This document shows positions 17,055 to 26,575 of a stretch of DNA of 64,000 nucleotides, one piece after another (position 1 is the stretch's first letter; each line of letters begins with the position of its first letter). The notes beneath the pieces were generated by a model. It made no database searches, was not told where the DNA came from, and worked only from the letters and a program-made list of their open reading frames with translations. Origin of the DNA: Ochrobactrum teleogrylli (GTDB lineage Bacteria > Pseudomonadota > Alphaproteobacteria > Rhizobiales > Rhizobiaceae); assembly GCF_006376685.1 (NCBI RefSeq), contig NZ_VEWL01000009.1, forward strand, positions 124,001 through 188,000, read 5' to 3'. The translations under genes and the position numbers were made by a program.

Positions 17055-18557
17055 TTATTCATACTGTTCGGGAAGATAGGAACCCTCGGCCAGATCTGCA
17101 AATCGCGTGAATTCGGACTGGAAGGCGAGCTTGACCGTGCCGGTCGGTCCGTGGCGCTGCTTGGCGATGATGACATCGGCAGTGCCGCGCACTTTTTCAA
17201 AATGCTGCTTCCATTCTTCGTATTTCGGGTCGAACTCGTCGCGCGGTTCGAGGTTCTTGACGTAATATTCCTCGCGGAACACGAACAGCACCACGTCGGC
17301 GTCCTGCTCGATCGAGCCCGATTCACGAAGATCGGAGAGCTGCGGGCGCTTGTCGTCGCGGCTTTCCACCTGACGCGAGAGCTGGGAAAGCGCGATGATC
17401 GGAACGTTCAGTTCCTTGCCGAGCGCCTTCAGGCCGGTGGTGATTTCGGTGATTTCCTGCACGCGGTTCTGTGCCGAGGCCTTGGACGAGCCGGTCATCA
17501 GCTGCACGTAGTCGATGACCAGAACATCAAGGCCGCGCTGGCGCTTGAGGCGACGGGCGCGGGCGGCCAGCTGCGCGATGGAAATACCACCGGTCTGGTC
17601 GATATAAAGCGGGATTTTCTGCATCACCTGCGAGCAGGCGACCAGCTTTTCGAAATCGGTCTCGGTGATATCACCACGGCGGATTTTCGAGGACGACACT
17701 TCCGTCTGCTCGGAAATGATACGGGTGGCGAGCTGTTCCGCCGACATTTCGAGCGAGAAGAAGCCGACTACACCGCCATTCTTGGCTTTCACCGTTCCAT
17801 CGGCCTGCTGTTCGCCCTCATAGGCATTGGCGATGTTGAAGGCGATATTGGTGGCGAGCGAGGTTTTACCCATGCCCGGACGTCCGGCGAGAATGATCAA
17901 GTCGGACGGCTGCAAGCCGCCCATCTTGCCGTCGAGCGTGTGAATGCCGGTGGAGATACCCGACAGGTGGCCATCGCGCATGAAAGCGGCATTGGCCATG
18001 TCCACGGCGGTGGTCACGGCGTCCTTGAACGGCAGGAAGCCGCCATCGTAACGACCGGTTTCTGCCAGTTCGAACAGGCGGCGCTCGGCGTCCTCGATCT
18101 GCTCCTGCGGCGCGTTGTCGACCGGCGCATCATAGGCGAGATTGACCATGTCCTCACCGATCCCGATTAGCGCGCGGCGGGTCGCCAGATCGTAGATCGC
18201 GCGGCCATAATCGGCAGCATTGATGATGGTGACGGCCTCGGTGGCAAGGCGGGTGACATATTGGAAGATCGAAAGATCGCCGACCTTGCCCTCGGGCAGA
18301 AAGGTCTTCATCGTAACCGGATTGGCCATCTTACCGACGCGGATCAGATCGGTGGTGATTTCGTAGATACGGCGATGCAGCGGCTCAAAGAAATGGGTCG
18401 GCTTCAGGAAGTCCGATATGCGGTAAAAGGCATCGTTGTTGATCAGGATTGCGCCCAGCAATGCCTGTTCCGCTTCGATATTGTGTGGTGCTTCCCGATA
18501 GAGTGCGTCCTTCTGATCGCGCACATCCTCGAGTTTGCGTACCGCCGCTTCCGCCAT
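17055..18557 (-). CDS. dnaB: Replicative DNA helicase
   Basis: A 500-residue hexameric helicase that unwinds DNA at the replication fork. The N-terminal domain (PHNIEAEQALLGAILINNDA, about residues 20-40) binds primase, and the RecA-like C-terminal domain carries Walker A GRPGMGKTSLA (about 228-238) and Walker B VLVIDYVQLM. Length is typical and no intein is seen. AGGAT precedes the ATG. It probably starts the dnaB-radA transcription unit. Confidence 0.97.
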   Translation of the reverse strand: MAEAAVRKLEDVRDQKDALYREAPHNIEAEQALLGAILINNDAFYRISDFLKPTHFFEPLHRRIYEITTDLIRVGKMANPVTMKTFLPEGKVGDLSIFQYVTRLATEAVTIINAADYGRAIYDLATRRALIGIGEDMVNLAYDAPVDNAPQEQIEDAERRLFELAETGRYDGGFLPFKDAVTTAVDMANAAFMRDGHLSGISTGIHTLDGKMGGLQPSDLIILAGRPGMGKTSLATNIAFNIANAYEGEQQADGTVKAKNGGVVGFFSLEMSAEQLATRIISEQTEVSSSKIRRGDITETDFEKLVACSQVMQKIPLYIDQTGGISIAQLAARARRLKRQRGLDVLVIDYVQLMTGSSKASAQNRVQEITEITTGLKALGKELNVPIIALSQLSRQVESRDDKRPQLSDLRESGSIEQDADVVLFVFREEYYVKNLEPRDEFDPKYEEWKQHFEKVRGTADVIIAKQRHGPTGTVKLAFQSEFTRFADLAEGSYLPEQYE

Positions 18558-18822
18558 GATTCTTGATCCTGTCCCTGATGCTGCCAGCTAACCGTCATGT
18601 GATGCCAAACGCAACGCGGCTTCGGATGATTCCTGCTGGAAGGGATAAGCTATACCATGATTCACACTGATTCACAGTTTGCGCCTGTGCATGAGCGCTA
18701 TGTTCTTGACGGGCGTTGCCGCGAATAGCAGTGGATATTACTCTGCCTCCCGATCATCAAATTCACCCTGTCCACGGTCGTGCCAGATCCCGGTGACAGG
18801 TTCTTCATGCAAAGGTTCATTC

Positions 18823-19833
18823 ATGCGGCATCGTCTGATCGCAGCCGGGCTTTCCTGCCTTGCTTATCTCGCTTCGTTTACGGCACCGGCTACGGCTGCC
18901 GAGCCGATCAAGGTCAAGGTCTTCATCGCCGCCATGTTCGAAATCGGACAGAATAGCGGTGATCGCGCCGGTGAATTCCAGTGGTGGTATGACCGTTACT
19001 GGAAAGACGCAAAGCCCATCGAAGTGAAGGGCGCGCTGAAGCCGGTCTATTGCAACAATGACGGCGTTTGCGGCTCGGTGCTTGGCATGGGCAAGGTCAA
19101 TTCCTCCTCCAGCATGCAGGCTATTCTGCTCGATCCGGCCTTCGATTTCTCGAAGAGCTATTATATTCTGTCGGGCGTCGGTGGTACGCCGCCATCGCGC
19201 GGCACCATCGGCGATGTCAGCTGGGCGACATGGCTGGTCGATTACGATCTCGGCCATCGCTGGGCGCCGGAAGAAGGCAAGCCCGGCGAGCCGGTTTTCA
19301 TGCCGCGGAAGGGTTATGAGGATTACCGGGTCTTCAAGCTGAATCCAGATCTGATCGCCGCCGCGCTTCGCCTCGATTCGAAGGTCGAACTGCTTGATTC
19401 GCAGGACGCTCAGAACTATCGCATGCGTTATCCCGACAAGGCCGCACAGGCCAAGCCGTCGCTCAAGACAGGCACGCATATGACCGGCGATACGTTCTTC
19501 CACGGGCCCGGCCTGTCGAAAGAGGCGCAATATATCGCGCATCTCTACGGTGCGGACGATTATCTGGTGACGGAAATGGAAGCGGCTGCAATTACGCTCG
19601 TCATCAAGCGCCAGTTCGGCACGGATCGTATCGCCAGCCTGCGCGGCTCGGTGAACTTCGATCAGGGCAACCCGAACGAAACCACCTTGCAGCATCTTGA
19701 TCCAGCGCCGGGTCAGACGGCAGGCGGTTTTGCGGAGACGGTGCAGAACATCTATCTCGTCGGTTCGCCGCTGGTCGATGATATCGTTACCCATTGGGAC
19801 AAGTGGGAAACCGGAGTGCCGAAGGCCGACTAA
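18823..19833 (+). CDS. Purine nucleoside permease (NUP)-family exported protein
   Basis: A 336-residue protein with a signal peptide (HRLIAAGLSCLAYLASFTAPATAAEP, cleavage near residue 25), followed by a nucleoside-phosphorylase-like fold: KVFIAAMFEIG, YILSGVGGTPP, and EMEAAAITLVIKR near the C-terminus, which resembles the purine-binding strand of PNP enzymes. The family takes its name from a fungal nucleoside transporter, but an exported soluble bacterial version is more likely a periplasmic nucleoside-binding protein or enzyme. I chose the ATG at 18823 (AAAGG upstream, signal peptide begins there) over an ATG at 18679. Confidence 0.85.
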   Translation: MRHRLIAAGLSCLAYLASFTAPATAAEPIKVKVFIAAMFEIGQNSGDRAGEFQWWYDRYWKDAKPIEVKGALKPVYCNNDGVCGSVLGMGKVNSSSSMQAILLDPAFDFSKSYYILSGVGGTPPSRGTIGDVSWATWLVDYDLGHRWAPEEGKPGEPVFMPRKGYEDYRVFKLNPDLIAAALRLDSKVELLDSQDAQNYRMRYPDKAAQAKPSLKTGTHMTGDTFFHGPGLSKEAQYIAHLYGADDYLVTEMEAAAITLVIKRQFGTDRIASLRGSVNFDQGNPNETTLQHLDPAPGQTAGGFAETVQNIYLVGSPLVDDIVTHWDKWETGVPKAD

Positions 19834-19868
19834 AACAAGGATGAGTGCCGAAGGTCGAGTGAAAATGC

Positions 19869-19899
19869 AAAAGGGCTGCCGGAGACGGCAGCCCTTTTT
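19869..19899. terminator. Bidirectional rho-independent terminator
   Basis: The stem GGGCTGCC (19873-19880)/GGCAGCCC (19887-19894) with a 6-base loop is flanked by AAAA on the left and TTTTT on the right. It serves the rightward permease-family gene and the convergent cfa gene. Confidence 0.9.
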
Positions 19900-19919
19900 G
19901 TGAACCGGTGCTCGCCGGA

Positions 19920-21200
19920 TCAGGCGTTCGCGCTTTTCTTGACGGCGCGGGCCTCGCTATTGGCTCCCTTTGGCGCGCTGTCGAGCCGCTTGAGCCGCTT
20001 TTCTTCCGCTTCGATATAGTTGCGCGTCAGCGGAACGGATTCCTGCCGGTGCGCGATCTGGATGTGGAACACCATCATGTTCTGCCAGCGGAAGGCGCTT
20101 TCCGATGCGGCCAGATAAAACTCCCACATGCGGCAGAAGCGTTCGTCATAAAGCGCCTTGGCCCGTTCGCGATTGGCCATGAAGGCCTCACGCCAGGCTT
20201 TCAGCGTTTCCGCATAATGCAGCCGCAGGATTTCGATGTCGGTGACATAGAGCCCGGCCTTTTCGATATGCGGCAGCACTTCCGACAAAGCAGGAATGTA
20301 ACCGCCCGGGAAGATATATTTGCGGATGAACGGATTGGTCGCGCCCGGTCCATCGGCACGCCCGATGGCATGCAGCATGAACACACCATCCGGCTTCATC
20401 AGTCGCGCCACATGCTGGAAATATTCCGCGAAATGGCCGACACCGACATGCTCGAACATGCCGACCGAAACCAGCCGGTCGAACTTGTCTTCGATATTGC
20501 GATAGTCGGTCAGTTCAAACTTAGCGCGGTCCGAAAGCCCTTCATCGGCGGCGCGCTGGTTGGCGATGCCGTGCTGTTCTTCCGACAGGGTCACACCGGT
20601 CACATTGGCCTTGAGATGGCGGGCGAGATAAAGCCCCATGCCGCCCCAGCCGCAGCCGATATCGAGCACCTTGTCGCCTTCCTTCACCAGCATTTTTGCG
20701 GCGATATGGCGCTTTTTTGCAAGTTGCGCTTCGGCAAGCGTTGCATTCGGTGTTTCGAAATAGGCGCAGGAATACTGCTTGTCCGGGTCGAGAAACAGGT
20801 CGTAAAGCTCGCCCGAAAGGTCGTAGTGACTTTTGATATTGTCGGACGAGCGCGCAATCGTGTTCATCTGCTGGAAGCGGCGGAACAGGATGCGCAGTTT
20901 CGCCAGCGCCTTCATCCACGGTTCTGTCGCGGCGGTCGGCCCGGTGTTTTCGAACACGATTTGAAGCAGCGTGTAGATATCGCCGTCCAGAAAGTCGATC
21001 TCGCCGTCCATGAAACATTCGGCGAGCTTCAGTTCGGGGTCGAGCGCTACGGCGCGCTCGGCGTGCTTCGTCTTGAAGTGTATATGAACCGGCACCCCGG
21101 TCTTGTCGCCATACTGCGAACGCGCACCACTAGAATCGGTGACCGTCAGGTCTCCGGTTTTAATCATATGCGAAAGAACAGTACGCATCATTCCATACAT
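19920..21200 (-). CDS. cfa: Cyclopropane-fatty-acyl-phospholipid synthase
   Basis: A 426-residue SAM-dependent enzyme that adds a methylene bridge across the double bond of membrane phospholipid acyl chains. The SAM loop VLDIGCGWGGMGLYLA is at about residue 190, followed by the family segments NVTGVTLSEEQHGIA and PGGYIPALSEV. The N-terminal region (about 1-140) is the lipid-binding module. Two Met codons are close together: 21209 and 21200. AGGAG spacing favours 21200 (the longer form begins directly after AGGAG with no spacer). Confidence 0.94.
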   Translation of the reverse strand: MYGMMRTVLSHMIKTGDLTVTDSSGARSQYGDKTGVPVHIHFKTKHAERAVALDPELKLAECFMDGEIDFLDGDIYTLLQIVFENTGPTAATEPWMKALAKLRILFRRFQQMNTIARSSDNIKSHYDLSGELYDLFLDPDKQYSCAYFETPNATLAEAQLAKKRHIAAKMLVKEGDKVLDIGCGWGGMGLYLARHLKANVTGVTLSEEQHGIANQRAADEGLSDRAKFELTDYRNIEDKFDRLVSVGMFEHVGVGHFAEYFQHVARLMKPDGVFMLHAIGRADGPGATNPFIRKYIFPGGYIPALSEVLPHIEKAGLYVTDIEILRLHYAETLKAWREAFMANRERAKALYDERFCRMWEFYLAASESAFRWQNMMVFHIQIAHRQESVPLTRNYIEAEEKRLKRLDSAPKGANSEARAVKKSANA

Positions 21201-21209
21201 CGGCCCCAT

Positions 21210-21530
21210 CTCCTTTTATGGAGTGAGACAGGCGTAGCATCCATGCGGTTGCATGGCAGGCGGCTTGTGTATCCTCTTCTCGAGCCACACTGTCATCAGA
21301 TTTTCAGGCAGTTTCCGTAAGGTCTACCGGCCCTGGGAACGCTGTCTTAAGCAACGCGGACGTTTCCGTCTGCACCCTCTCCAATACATTACCATGGAGA
21401 AGAATAGGCAGTTTTCCCATTCTGGAAAGAGAAAATGCCCGGCGGAGGCCGCCGGGCATGATCATTTAAAGTTTACCACCATTGGAACGCCTGCTGACAA
21501 AGCTGGCTTTTCCGGAGGTAAGTGTAACAA
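21210..21530. other. Intergenic region between cfa and rplI
   Basis: It carries the cfa promoter region and, near rplI, the terminator described separately. No credible gene was found. A short palindromic stretch CCATGGAGAAGAATAGG near 21390 appears unremarkable. Confidence 0.5.
21423..21459 (-). terminator. Terminator of the rpsF-rplI operon
   Basis: A perfect 11-base stem ATGCCCGGCGG (21435-21445)/CCGCCGGGCAT (21449-21459) with loop AGG. Read leftward it is followed by TTTTCTCTTTCC, about 75 bases after the rplI stop. Confidence 0.85.
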
Positions 21531-22100
21531 TTAAGCCTGGTCTTCAGCTTCTTCGTCTTCGTCGAAGATTTCTTCCGAAAGCGGGGCTTCTTCGATGCCG
21601 TAGATGGCTTCGATCGAGGTGAGGTCTTCACCCTTTGCCTGACGTTCAGCTTCTTCGTTCGAACGAGCGATGTTGACGGTCACTTCAACCTGAACTTCCG
21701 GATGCAGCGAAATCGAAACTTCGTGCAGGCCGATGGTCTTGATCGGATGGTTCAGTTCAACCTGGTTGCGGTGCAGGGTGAAGCCGTTTGCGGTGATGAT
21801 GTCGGCGATGTCGCGGGTCGAAACCGAACCGTAGAGCTGACCGGTTTCACCAGCCGAACGCACAACGATAAAGCTCTGGCCATTCAGCTTTTCAGCAACG
21901 GCGCTTGCTTCGTTCTTGCGTTCCAGGTTCTGGGCTTCGAGCTGAGCGCGCTGGCCTTCGAACTTCTTCTTGTTGGCTTCGTTGGCACGAAGAGCCTTGC
22001 CCTGCGGGAGCAGGAAGTTACGGGCATAGCCGTCCTTGACCTTGACGGTTTCGCCCATCTGGCCGAGGCGGCCAATGCGTTCCAGAAGAATGACTTCCAT
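21531..22100 (-). CDS. rplI: 50S ribosomal protein bL9
   Basis: A 189-residue ribosomal protein. The N-terminal domain [32 protein letters not shown] is the L9 signature, followed by the long connecting helix and a C-terminal domain ([16 protein letters not shown]). An acidic tail (about residues 165-189, EDEEAEDQA) extends beyond the E. coli form, as is common in Hyphomicrobiales. AAGGAA precedes the ATG. It is the last gene of the rpsF operon. Confidence 0.97.
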   Translation of the reverse strand: MEVILLERIGRLGQMGETVKVKDGYARNFLLPQGKALRANEANKKKFEGQRAQLEAQNLERKNEASAVAEKLNGQSFIVVRSAGETGQLYGSVSTRDIADIITANGFTLHRNQVELNHPIKTIGLHEVSISLHPEVQVEVTVNIARSNEEAERQAKGEDLTSIEAIYGIEEAPLSEEIFDEDEEAEDQA

Positions 22101-22130
22101 TGGAGTTTCCTTTCGAGTGTTTAATCCGGG

Positions 22131-23090
22131 TTATTGTTTGTCATTGCCCGGAATTTTCGAGATCGGCGCGCCACGCGACGTATCGAAAAGTCCGAGAACC
22201 ATGAAGACGAAAAGCAGAAATGCGAAAAGAATGATCGCAAAATAGGCAAACCACAGCGCCACCGGGCGCCATACCTTGCCGCGTGTGCGCATATGCATGA
22301 TGGCAAGGCCCGCCATCATGAAGCCTGCGCCGAGCGAGCCGACCACGACGGTTGCCACCAGACCGGCGGCGCCCGACAGGAAAGCGACTGCAAGTGCTAC
22401 TGCGAAAACGATCAGCGCCGTGCGCGGCATGCGCAGCGTTGCGGGCCAGTCGTCACGCGGACGGCGCAGGCGGCCCGACATGGCAGTCAGGCGCAGCGCC
22501 AGATAGAGATTGCCGACCAGAATGGCAAGGCACGTGGCGGGCTGGATCGCCGGAAGGGCGAACATCAGCAGCGCCGACATGGTGTTGCGCATTTCATCGC
22601 TGGCGGTGAATTGCGGGTCGGCTTCGGCAACGCGGTCGATAACCGCATTGGCAAGTTCGCGCGCCATATCCGGGCCAAAACCCAGAACTGCGCCGATGAT
22701 GATGAAGGAAACCGCCACCATCAGGGCGAGGCGGAAAACGATATCCGACAGCGGATACCAGACCATCACGCCTTTCGGTCCGCCCAGTTCTTCGGCGGGG
22801 CGCGCAAGGCCGGACAGATATGCACCGATGGCCGCAGGAATATAGCTCGTCAGCGCCATCAGGAGGGCCGCCATCGGAACGGCGAATACGCCGACCGCGA
22901 CAGTTGCTACGGCTGCTGCGACAATACCGGCGGTGGAACCCCAGCCGAGTGCTGCAACGAAAATGGGAAGCGGTGTCAGGAAATACAGGACCATCGCCAT
23001 GCCCGACTGGACAATGACGCCGGACGACATCAATGCCGAGGCAAGCCCCGCCAATATGCCGACACCAAGTATGGTTCCGTTGAATTTCAT
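22131..23090 (-). CDS. DUF2232 multi-pass membrane protein of the rpsF operon
   Basis: A 319-residue protein with about eight hydrophobic helices (ILGVGILAGLASALMSSGVI, MVLYFLTPLPIFVAALGWGS, VAAAVATVAVGVFAVPMAAL and more). Genes of this DUF2232 type sit between rpsR and rplI in many alphaproteobacteria. Function is unknown; some relatives look like substrate-capture components of ECF-type transporters. I chose the ATG at 23090 (MKFNGTILG) because the upstream extension to 23210 is not conserved-looking and the family starts there. Confidence 0.85.
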   Translation of the reverse strand: MKFNGTILGVGILAGLASALMSSGVIVQSGMAMVLYFLTPLPIFVAALGWGSTAGIVAAAVATVAVGVFAVPMAALLMALTSYIPAAIGAYLSGLARPAEELGGPKGVMVWYPLSDIVFRLALMVAVSFIIIGAVLGFGPDMARELANAVIDRVAEADPQFTASDEMRNTMSALLMFALPAIQPATCLAILVGNLYLALRLTAMSGRLRRPRDDWPATLRMPRTALIVFAVALAVAFLSGAAGLVATVVVGSLGAGFMMAGLAIMHMRTRGKVWRPVALWFAYFAIILFAFLLFVFMVLGLFDTSRGAPISKIPGNDKQ

Positions 23091-23242
23091 CGGTTTCGCT
23101 GTCCTGCCCCGGTCTTGCCGGCTCGTGCAGTTAGAGGCAAATGCCCCAACTTGGGTTTTCAGTACGCTCCGTTGCGCCCATCGCAAGGGAGGAAAAGGTC
23201 CGGGAGGCAAACTCTGATGAGATGCCTCCCGAAAATCTTGTC

Positions 23243-23491
23243 TTACTTCACAACGTAAGGCAGCAGGCCGAGGAAACGGGCGCGCTTGATCGCCTTGGCG
23301 AGTTCACGCTGCTTCTTCTGGCTGACAGCCGTAATACGGGAAGGAACGATCTTGCCGCGTTCGGAAATGTAACGCTGCAGAAGCTTGATGTCCTTGTAGT
23401 CGATCTTCGGTGCGTTTGCGCCGGAGAACGGGCACGTCTTGCGACGGCGATGGAAAGGACGGCGGGTCGGGATCTGATTGATATCAACCAT
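23243..23491 (-). CDS. rpsR: 30S ribosomal protein bS18
   Basis: An 82-residue protein of the small-subunit platform. It contains the S18 core [20 protein letters not shown] and [27 protein letters not shown] lies upstream of the ATG. It starts two bases after the rpsF stop; bS6 and bS18 bind as a heterodimer on 16S rRNA. Confidence 0.98.
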   Translation of the reverse strand: MVDINQIPTRRPFHRRRKTCPFSGANAPKIDYKDIKLLQRYISERGKIVPSRITAVSQKKQRELAKAIKRARFLGLLPYVVK

Positions 23492-23493
23492 GA

Positions 23494-23949
23494 TTATGCT
23501 CCTTCACCAGCTTCGTTGTCGCGCGGGCGACGTGGGCCGCGATCACCGCGATCGCCACGATCACCGCGGTCGAAACCACCTTCACGGCGGCGCGGACGGT
23601 CATCACCATCACGCTCGCGACGGTCGTCACGGCGGGTCAGCATAGCCGACTGGCCTTCTTCGTGTTCTTCAACGCGAATGGTCATGAAGCGCAGGACGTC
23701 TTCATTGATGCGCATCTGACGTTCCATTTCAGCAACGGCAGCAGCCGGAGCGTCGATGTTCAGAAGCGTATAATACGCCTTACGGTTTTTGTTGATACGG
23801 TAGGTGAGGGGACGCAGACCCCAAGCTTCAACCTTACCGACCTTGCCGCCATTAGCTTCGAGGACACCCTTGTACTGTTCGACGAGAGCGTCGACCTGCT
23901 GCTGGGAAATGTCCTGGCGGGCAAGAAGCACATGTTCATAAAGAGCCAT
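23494..23949 (-). CDS. rpsF: 30S ribosomal protein bS6 with Arg/Gly/Asp-repeat tail
   Basis: A 151-residue protein. The S6 fold occupies about residues 1-100 ([20 protein letters not shown] ... [20 protein letters not shown]). The C-terminal ~45 residues are a low-complexity basic tail with repeated RGD units ([20 protein letters not shown]) encoded by imperfect repeats near 23528-23590. It is first in the leftward rpsF-rpsR-DUF2232-rplI operon. AAAGG precedes the ATG. Confidence 0.97.
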   Translation of the reverse strand: MALYEHVLLARQDISQQQVDALVEQYKGVLEANGGKVGKVEAWGLRPLTYRINKNRKAYYTLLNIDAPAAAVAEMERQMRINEDVLRFMTIRVEEHEEGQSAMLTRRDDRRERDGDDRPRRREGGFDRGDRGDRGDRGPRRPRDNEAGEGA

Positions 23950-24357
23950 TGGCTTTGCCTTTCTTCGTTATATCACGCCGACACCAGCGGCTAAGCCCCT
24001 GCGACTTCTCTTTTGCCGGAAACCGGTGAAGAAAGGACGCGTATTTGAGACGGTCGAGAGCGGAGACACGGGAGGCAGAAGCGCTTATGACTTCCAACGT
24101 GCTATCCTGCTTTTAACGGCAAGAAGACACGGCCCTCCGTTCAGCCCCCAGCTGGTGCCGAACAATGAACGGGCGGCTATTACGTGTTTTTCCCCTTGTT
24201 TGCAAGCGCGATATCCCCGAAAAACCGACAAATGCTTGACTTTTCGCCCAAGGCTAAGGCACATCGCGCCAAATTGTGCATTTCATTGCAGGCATGGCGG
24301 CGAAAACGGATACCGGTTTCACCTTTATCATATGCATAGAACCAGAACGAGGCATCA
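23950..24357. promoter_or_regulatory. Divergent control region of rpsF and fabD
   Basis: A 408-base interval with no credible gene, holding the leaders of leftward rpsF and rightward fabD. CTTGACT at 24235-24241 matches the alphaproteobacterial -35 consensus and could belong to fabD, but no good -10 lies at 17 bases. The rpsF leader might contain an S6:S18 autoregulatory element; I did not find a convincing one. Confidence 0.4.
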
Positions 24358-25299
24358 ATGGCGGTAGCATTTACCTTTCCCGGACAGGGCAGCCAGGCGG
24401 TAGGCATGGGCAAAGCCCTGGCCGAACAGTTCGCGGAAGCGCGCGCCGTCTTCGACGAAGTGGACGCAGCGCTTGGCGAAAAGCTGTCCGCCACCATGTT
24501 CGAAGGCCCGGAAGACGTTCTGACGCTTACCGCCAATGCCCAGCCCGCGCTGATGGCCGTGTCGATGGCCGTCCTGCGCGTCATGGAAGCGCGTGGCTTC
24601 TCGCTGAAGGAAAAGGTTTCCTATGTGGCCGGTCATTCGCTGGGCGAGTATTCCGCACTTTGCGCTGCTGGCACCTTCTCGCTTGCCGATACGGCGCGCC
24701 TCCTGCGCATTCGCGGCAATGCGATGCAGAAGGCTGTTCCGGTTGGCGAAGGCGCGATGGCTGCCATCATCGGTCTGGAACATGGCGATGTGGAAGCAAT
24801 CTGCACGGAAGCAAAGGCTTCCGGTTCTGTTCAGATCGCCAATGACAATGGCGGCGGCCAGCTGGTAATTTCCGGCTCCAAGGCTGCGGTCGAACTGGCG
24901 GCAAAGCTTGCTTCGGAAAAGGGCGCAAAGCGCGCCATCATGCTGCCGGTTTCCGCACCCTTCCATTCGACTCTGATGGCTCCGGCTGCTGAAGCAATGC
25001 GCGAAGCGCTGGCCAGTGTCGAGAAGCACAATCCGGTTGTCCCGCTCATCGCCAATGTGCGCGCCGCGCCGGTGACGGACGCCAGTGAAATCGCCGATCT
25101 GCTGGTTGAGCAGGTGACGGGTCAGGTGCGATGGCGCGAGACCGTGGAATGGTTTGCCGCCAATGGCGTGACCTCGCTTTATGAAGTAGGTTCGGGCAAG
25201 GTTCTGACCGGTCTGGCGCGCCGCATCTCCAAGGATGTGTCGGGCGCCGCTGTTGGTTCGGCTGAAGAAATCGAAGCAGCGCTTGCTGCTCTGGCATAA
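24358..25299 (+). CDS. fabD: Malonyl CoA-acyl carrier protein transacylase
   Basis: A 313-residue enzyme that moves malonyl groups from CoA to ACP, feeding type II fatty acid elongation. It starts AFTFPGQGSQAVGMGKAL; the nucleophile elbow GHSLGEYSAL (Ser near residue 92) and the HisPhe motif APFHSTLM (His near residue 201) are intact. GAGG precedes the ATG. It is followed 26 bases later by fabG on the same strand. Confidence 0.97.
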   Translation: MAVAFTFPGQGSQAVGMGKALAEQFAEARAVFDEVDAALGEKLSATMFEGPEDVLTLTANAQPALMAVSMAVLRVMEARGFSLKEKVSYVAGHSLGEYSALCAAGTFSLADTARLLRIRGNAMQKAVPVGEGAMAAIIGLEHGDVEAICTEAKASGSVQIANDNGGGQLVISGSKAAVELAAKLASEKGAKRAIMLPVSAPFHSTLMAPAAEAMREALASVEKHNPVVPLIANVRAAPVTDASEIADLLVEQVTGQVRWRETVEWFAANGVTSLYEVGSGKVLTGLARRISKDVSGAAVGSAEEIEAALAALA

Positions 25300-25325
25300 A
25301 AGCTCATTAGCTAAAAGGATCCGAT

Positions 25326-26063
25326 ATGTTTGATCTGACTGGCCGCAAGGCTCTCGTAACCGGTGCGACCGGCGGTCTGGGTGAAGCGATTGCTCGCGCT
25401 ATCCATGCACAGGGCGCTATTGTCGGCCTGCACGGTACGCGCGAAGAAAAGCTGAAGGAACTGGCCGCGGAACTCGGCGATCGTGTTTTCATCTTCCCGG
25501 CCAATCTGTCGGACCGCGAAGCCGTCAAGGCGCTCGGCCAGAAGGCGGAAGAAGAGCTGGGCGGCGTCGATATTCTGGTCAACAATGCCGGTATCACCCG
25601 TGACGGCCTGTTCGTGCGCATGAGCGATGAAGACTGGGATGCCGTTCTGAATGTCAATCTCACCTCGGTTTTCAACCTGACGCGTGAGCTGACCCATCCG
25701 ATGATGCGCCGCCGCAATGGCCGCATCATCAACATCACCTCCATCGTCGGCGTGACCGGCAATCCGGGGCAGGCGAATTATTGCGCGTCGAAGGCGGGCC
25801 TCATCGGCTTCTCCAAGTCGCTGGCGCAGGAAATCGCAAGCCGCAATGTGACGGTGAACTGCATTGCGCCGGGCTTTATCGAATCGGCCATGACCGACAA
25901 GCTGAACGACAAGCAAAAAGAAGCGATCATGGCCAATATTCCCATGAAGCGCATGGGTGTTGGCGCCGATATTGCCGCTGCCGTGGTCTATCTCGCCAGC
26001 GATCAGGCCGGCTACGTGACGGGTCAGACGCTGCACATCAATGGCGGCATGGCCATGATTTAA
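25326..26063 (+). CDS. fabG: 3-oxoacyl-[acyl-carrier-protein] reductase
   Basis: A 245-residue SDR enzyme that reduces beta-ketoacyl-ACP with NADPH in fatty acid elongation. Motifs seen: TGATGGLGEAIAR (cofactor), NNAGITRDGLFVRM, the Ser in INITSIVGVTG, YCASKAGLIGF (Tyr-x3-Lys) and IAPGFIESAMTDKL. AAAAGGA lies 6 bases before the ATG. Its position after fabD and before acpP and fabF supports the FabG assignment over a generic SDR. Confidence 0.96.
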   Translation: MFDLTGRKALVTGATGGLGEAIARAIHAQGAIVGLHGTREEKLKELAAELGDRVFIFPANLSDREAVKALGQKAEEELGGVDILVNNAGITRDGLFVRMSDEDWDAVLNVNLTSVFNLTRELTHPMMRRRNGRIINITSIVGVTGNPGQANYCASKAGLIGFSKSLAQEIASRNVTVNCIAPGFIESAMTDKLNDKQKEAIMANIPMKRMGVGADIAAAVVYLASDQAGYVTGQTLHINGGMAMI

Positions 26064-26338
26064 GCCCCTTCACGCCGCCAGTTTATGGTATAAAACACCT
26101 TAATACATGGGGCGTGACGGGAAAAGGCGCTTTGCCTTGCTCAAGAAGCATGGTAATGCGCCCATCGAGAGTTGTGGCATTTCGTAGAATTTGCCGCGAT
26201 CCTGTTCCGAAAGGAATATCCACAGGATGACTGTCCGAGCGGCTTCGCTCGAAACTGGCAGTCATCTTAGAACTTGATTACAATCCTGCATGCCGCTAAC
26301 CAAGGCAGAGCAACAAACAAACAGGTCGAGGTTCCGAC

Positions 26339-26575
26339 ATGAGCGATACCGCAGAGCGCGTCAAGAAAATCGTTGTTGAACATCTGGGCGTAGATGCCGA
26401 CAAGGTCACGGAAGGCGCAAGCTTCATTGATGATCTCGGCGCAGACAGCCTCGACACCGTCGAGCTGGTCATGGCTTTCGAAGAAGAATTCGGCGTTGAA
26501 ATTCCTGACGACGCTGCAGAAACGATCCTCACGGTCGGCGACGCTGTGAAGTTCATCGACAAGGCTTCGGCCTAA
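26339..26575 (+). CDS. acpP: Acyl carrier protein
   Basis: A 78-residue acidic four-helix carrier. The phosphopantetheine attachment Ser is in [12 protein letters not shown] (residue about 38). GAGG precedes the ATG. It is separated from fabG by 275 bases, which hold a short GACTG...CAGTC hairpin (about 26227-26262) but no gene, so acpP probably has its own promoter in addition to any read-through. Confidence 0.98.
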   Translation: MSDTAERVKKIVVEHLGVDADKVTEGASFIDDLGADSLDTVELVMAFEEEFGVEIPDDAAETILTVGDAVKFIDKASA

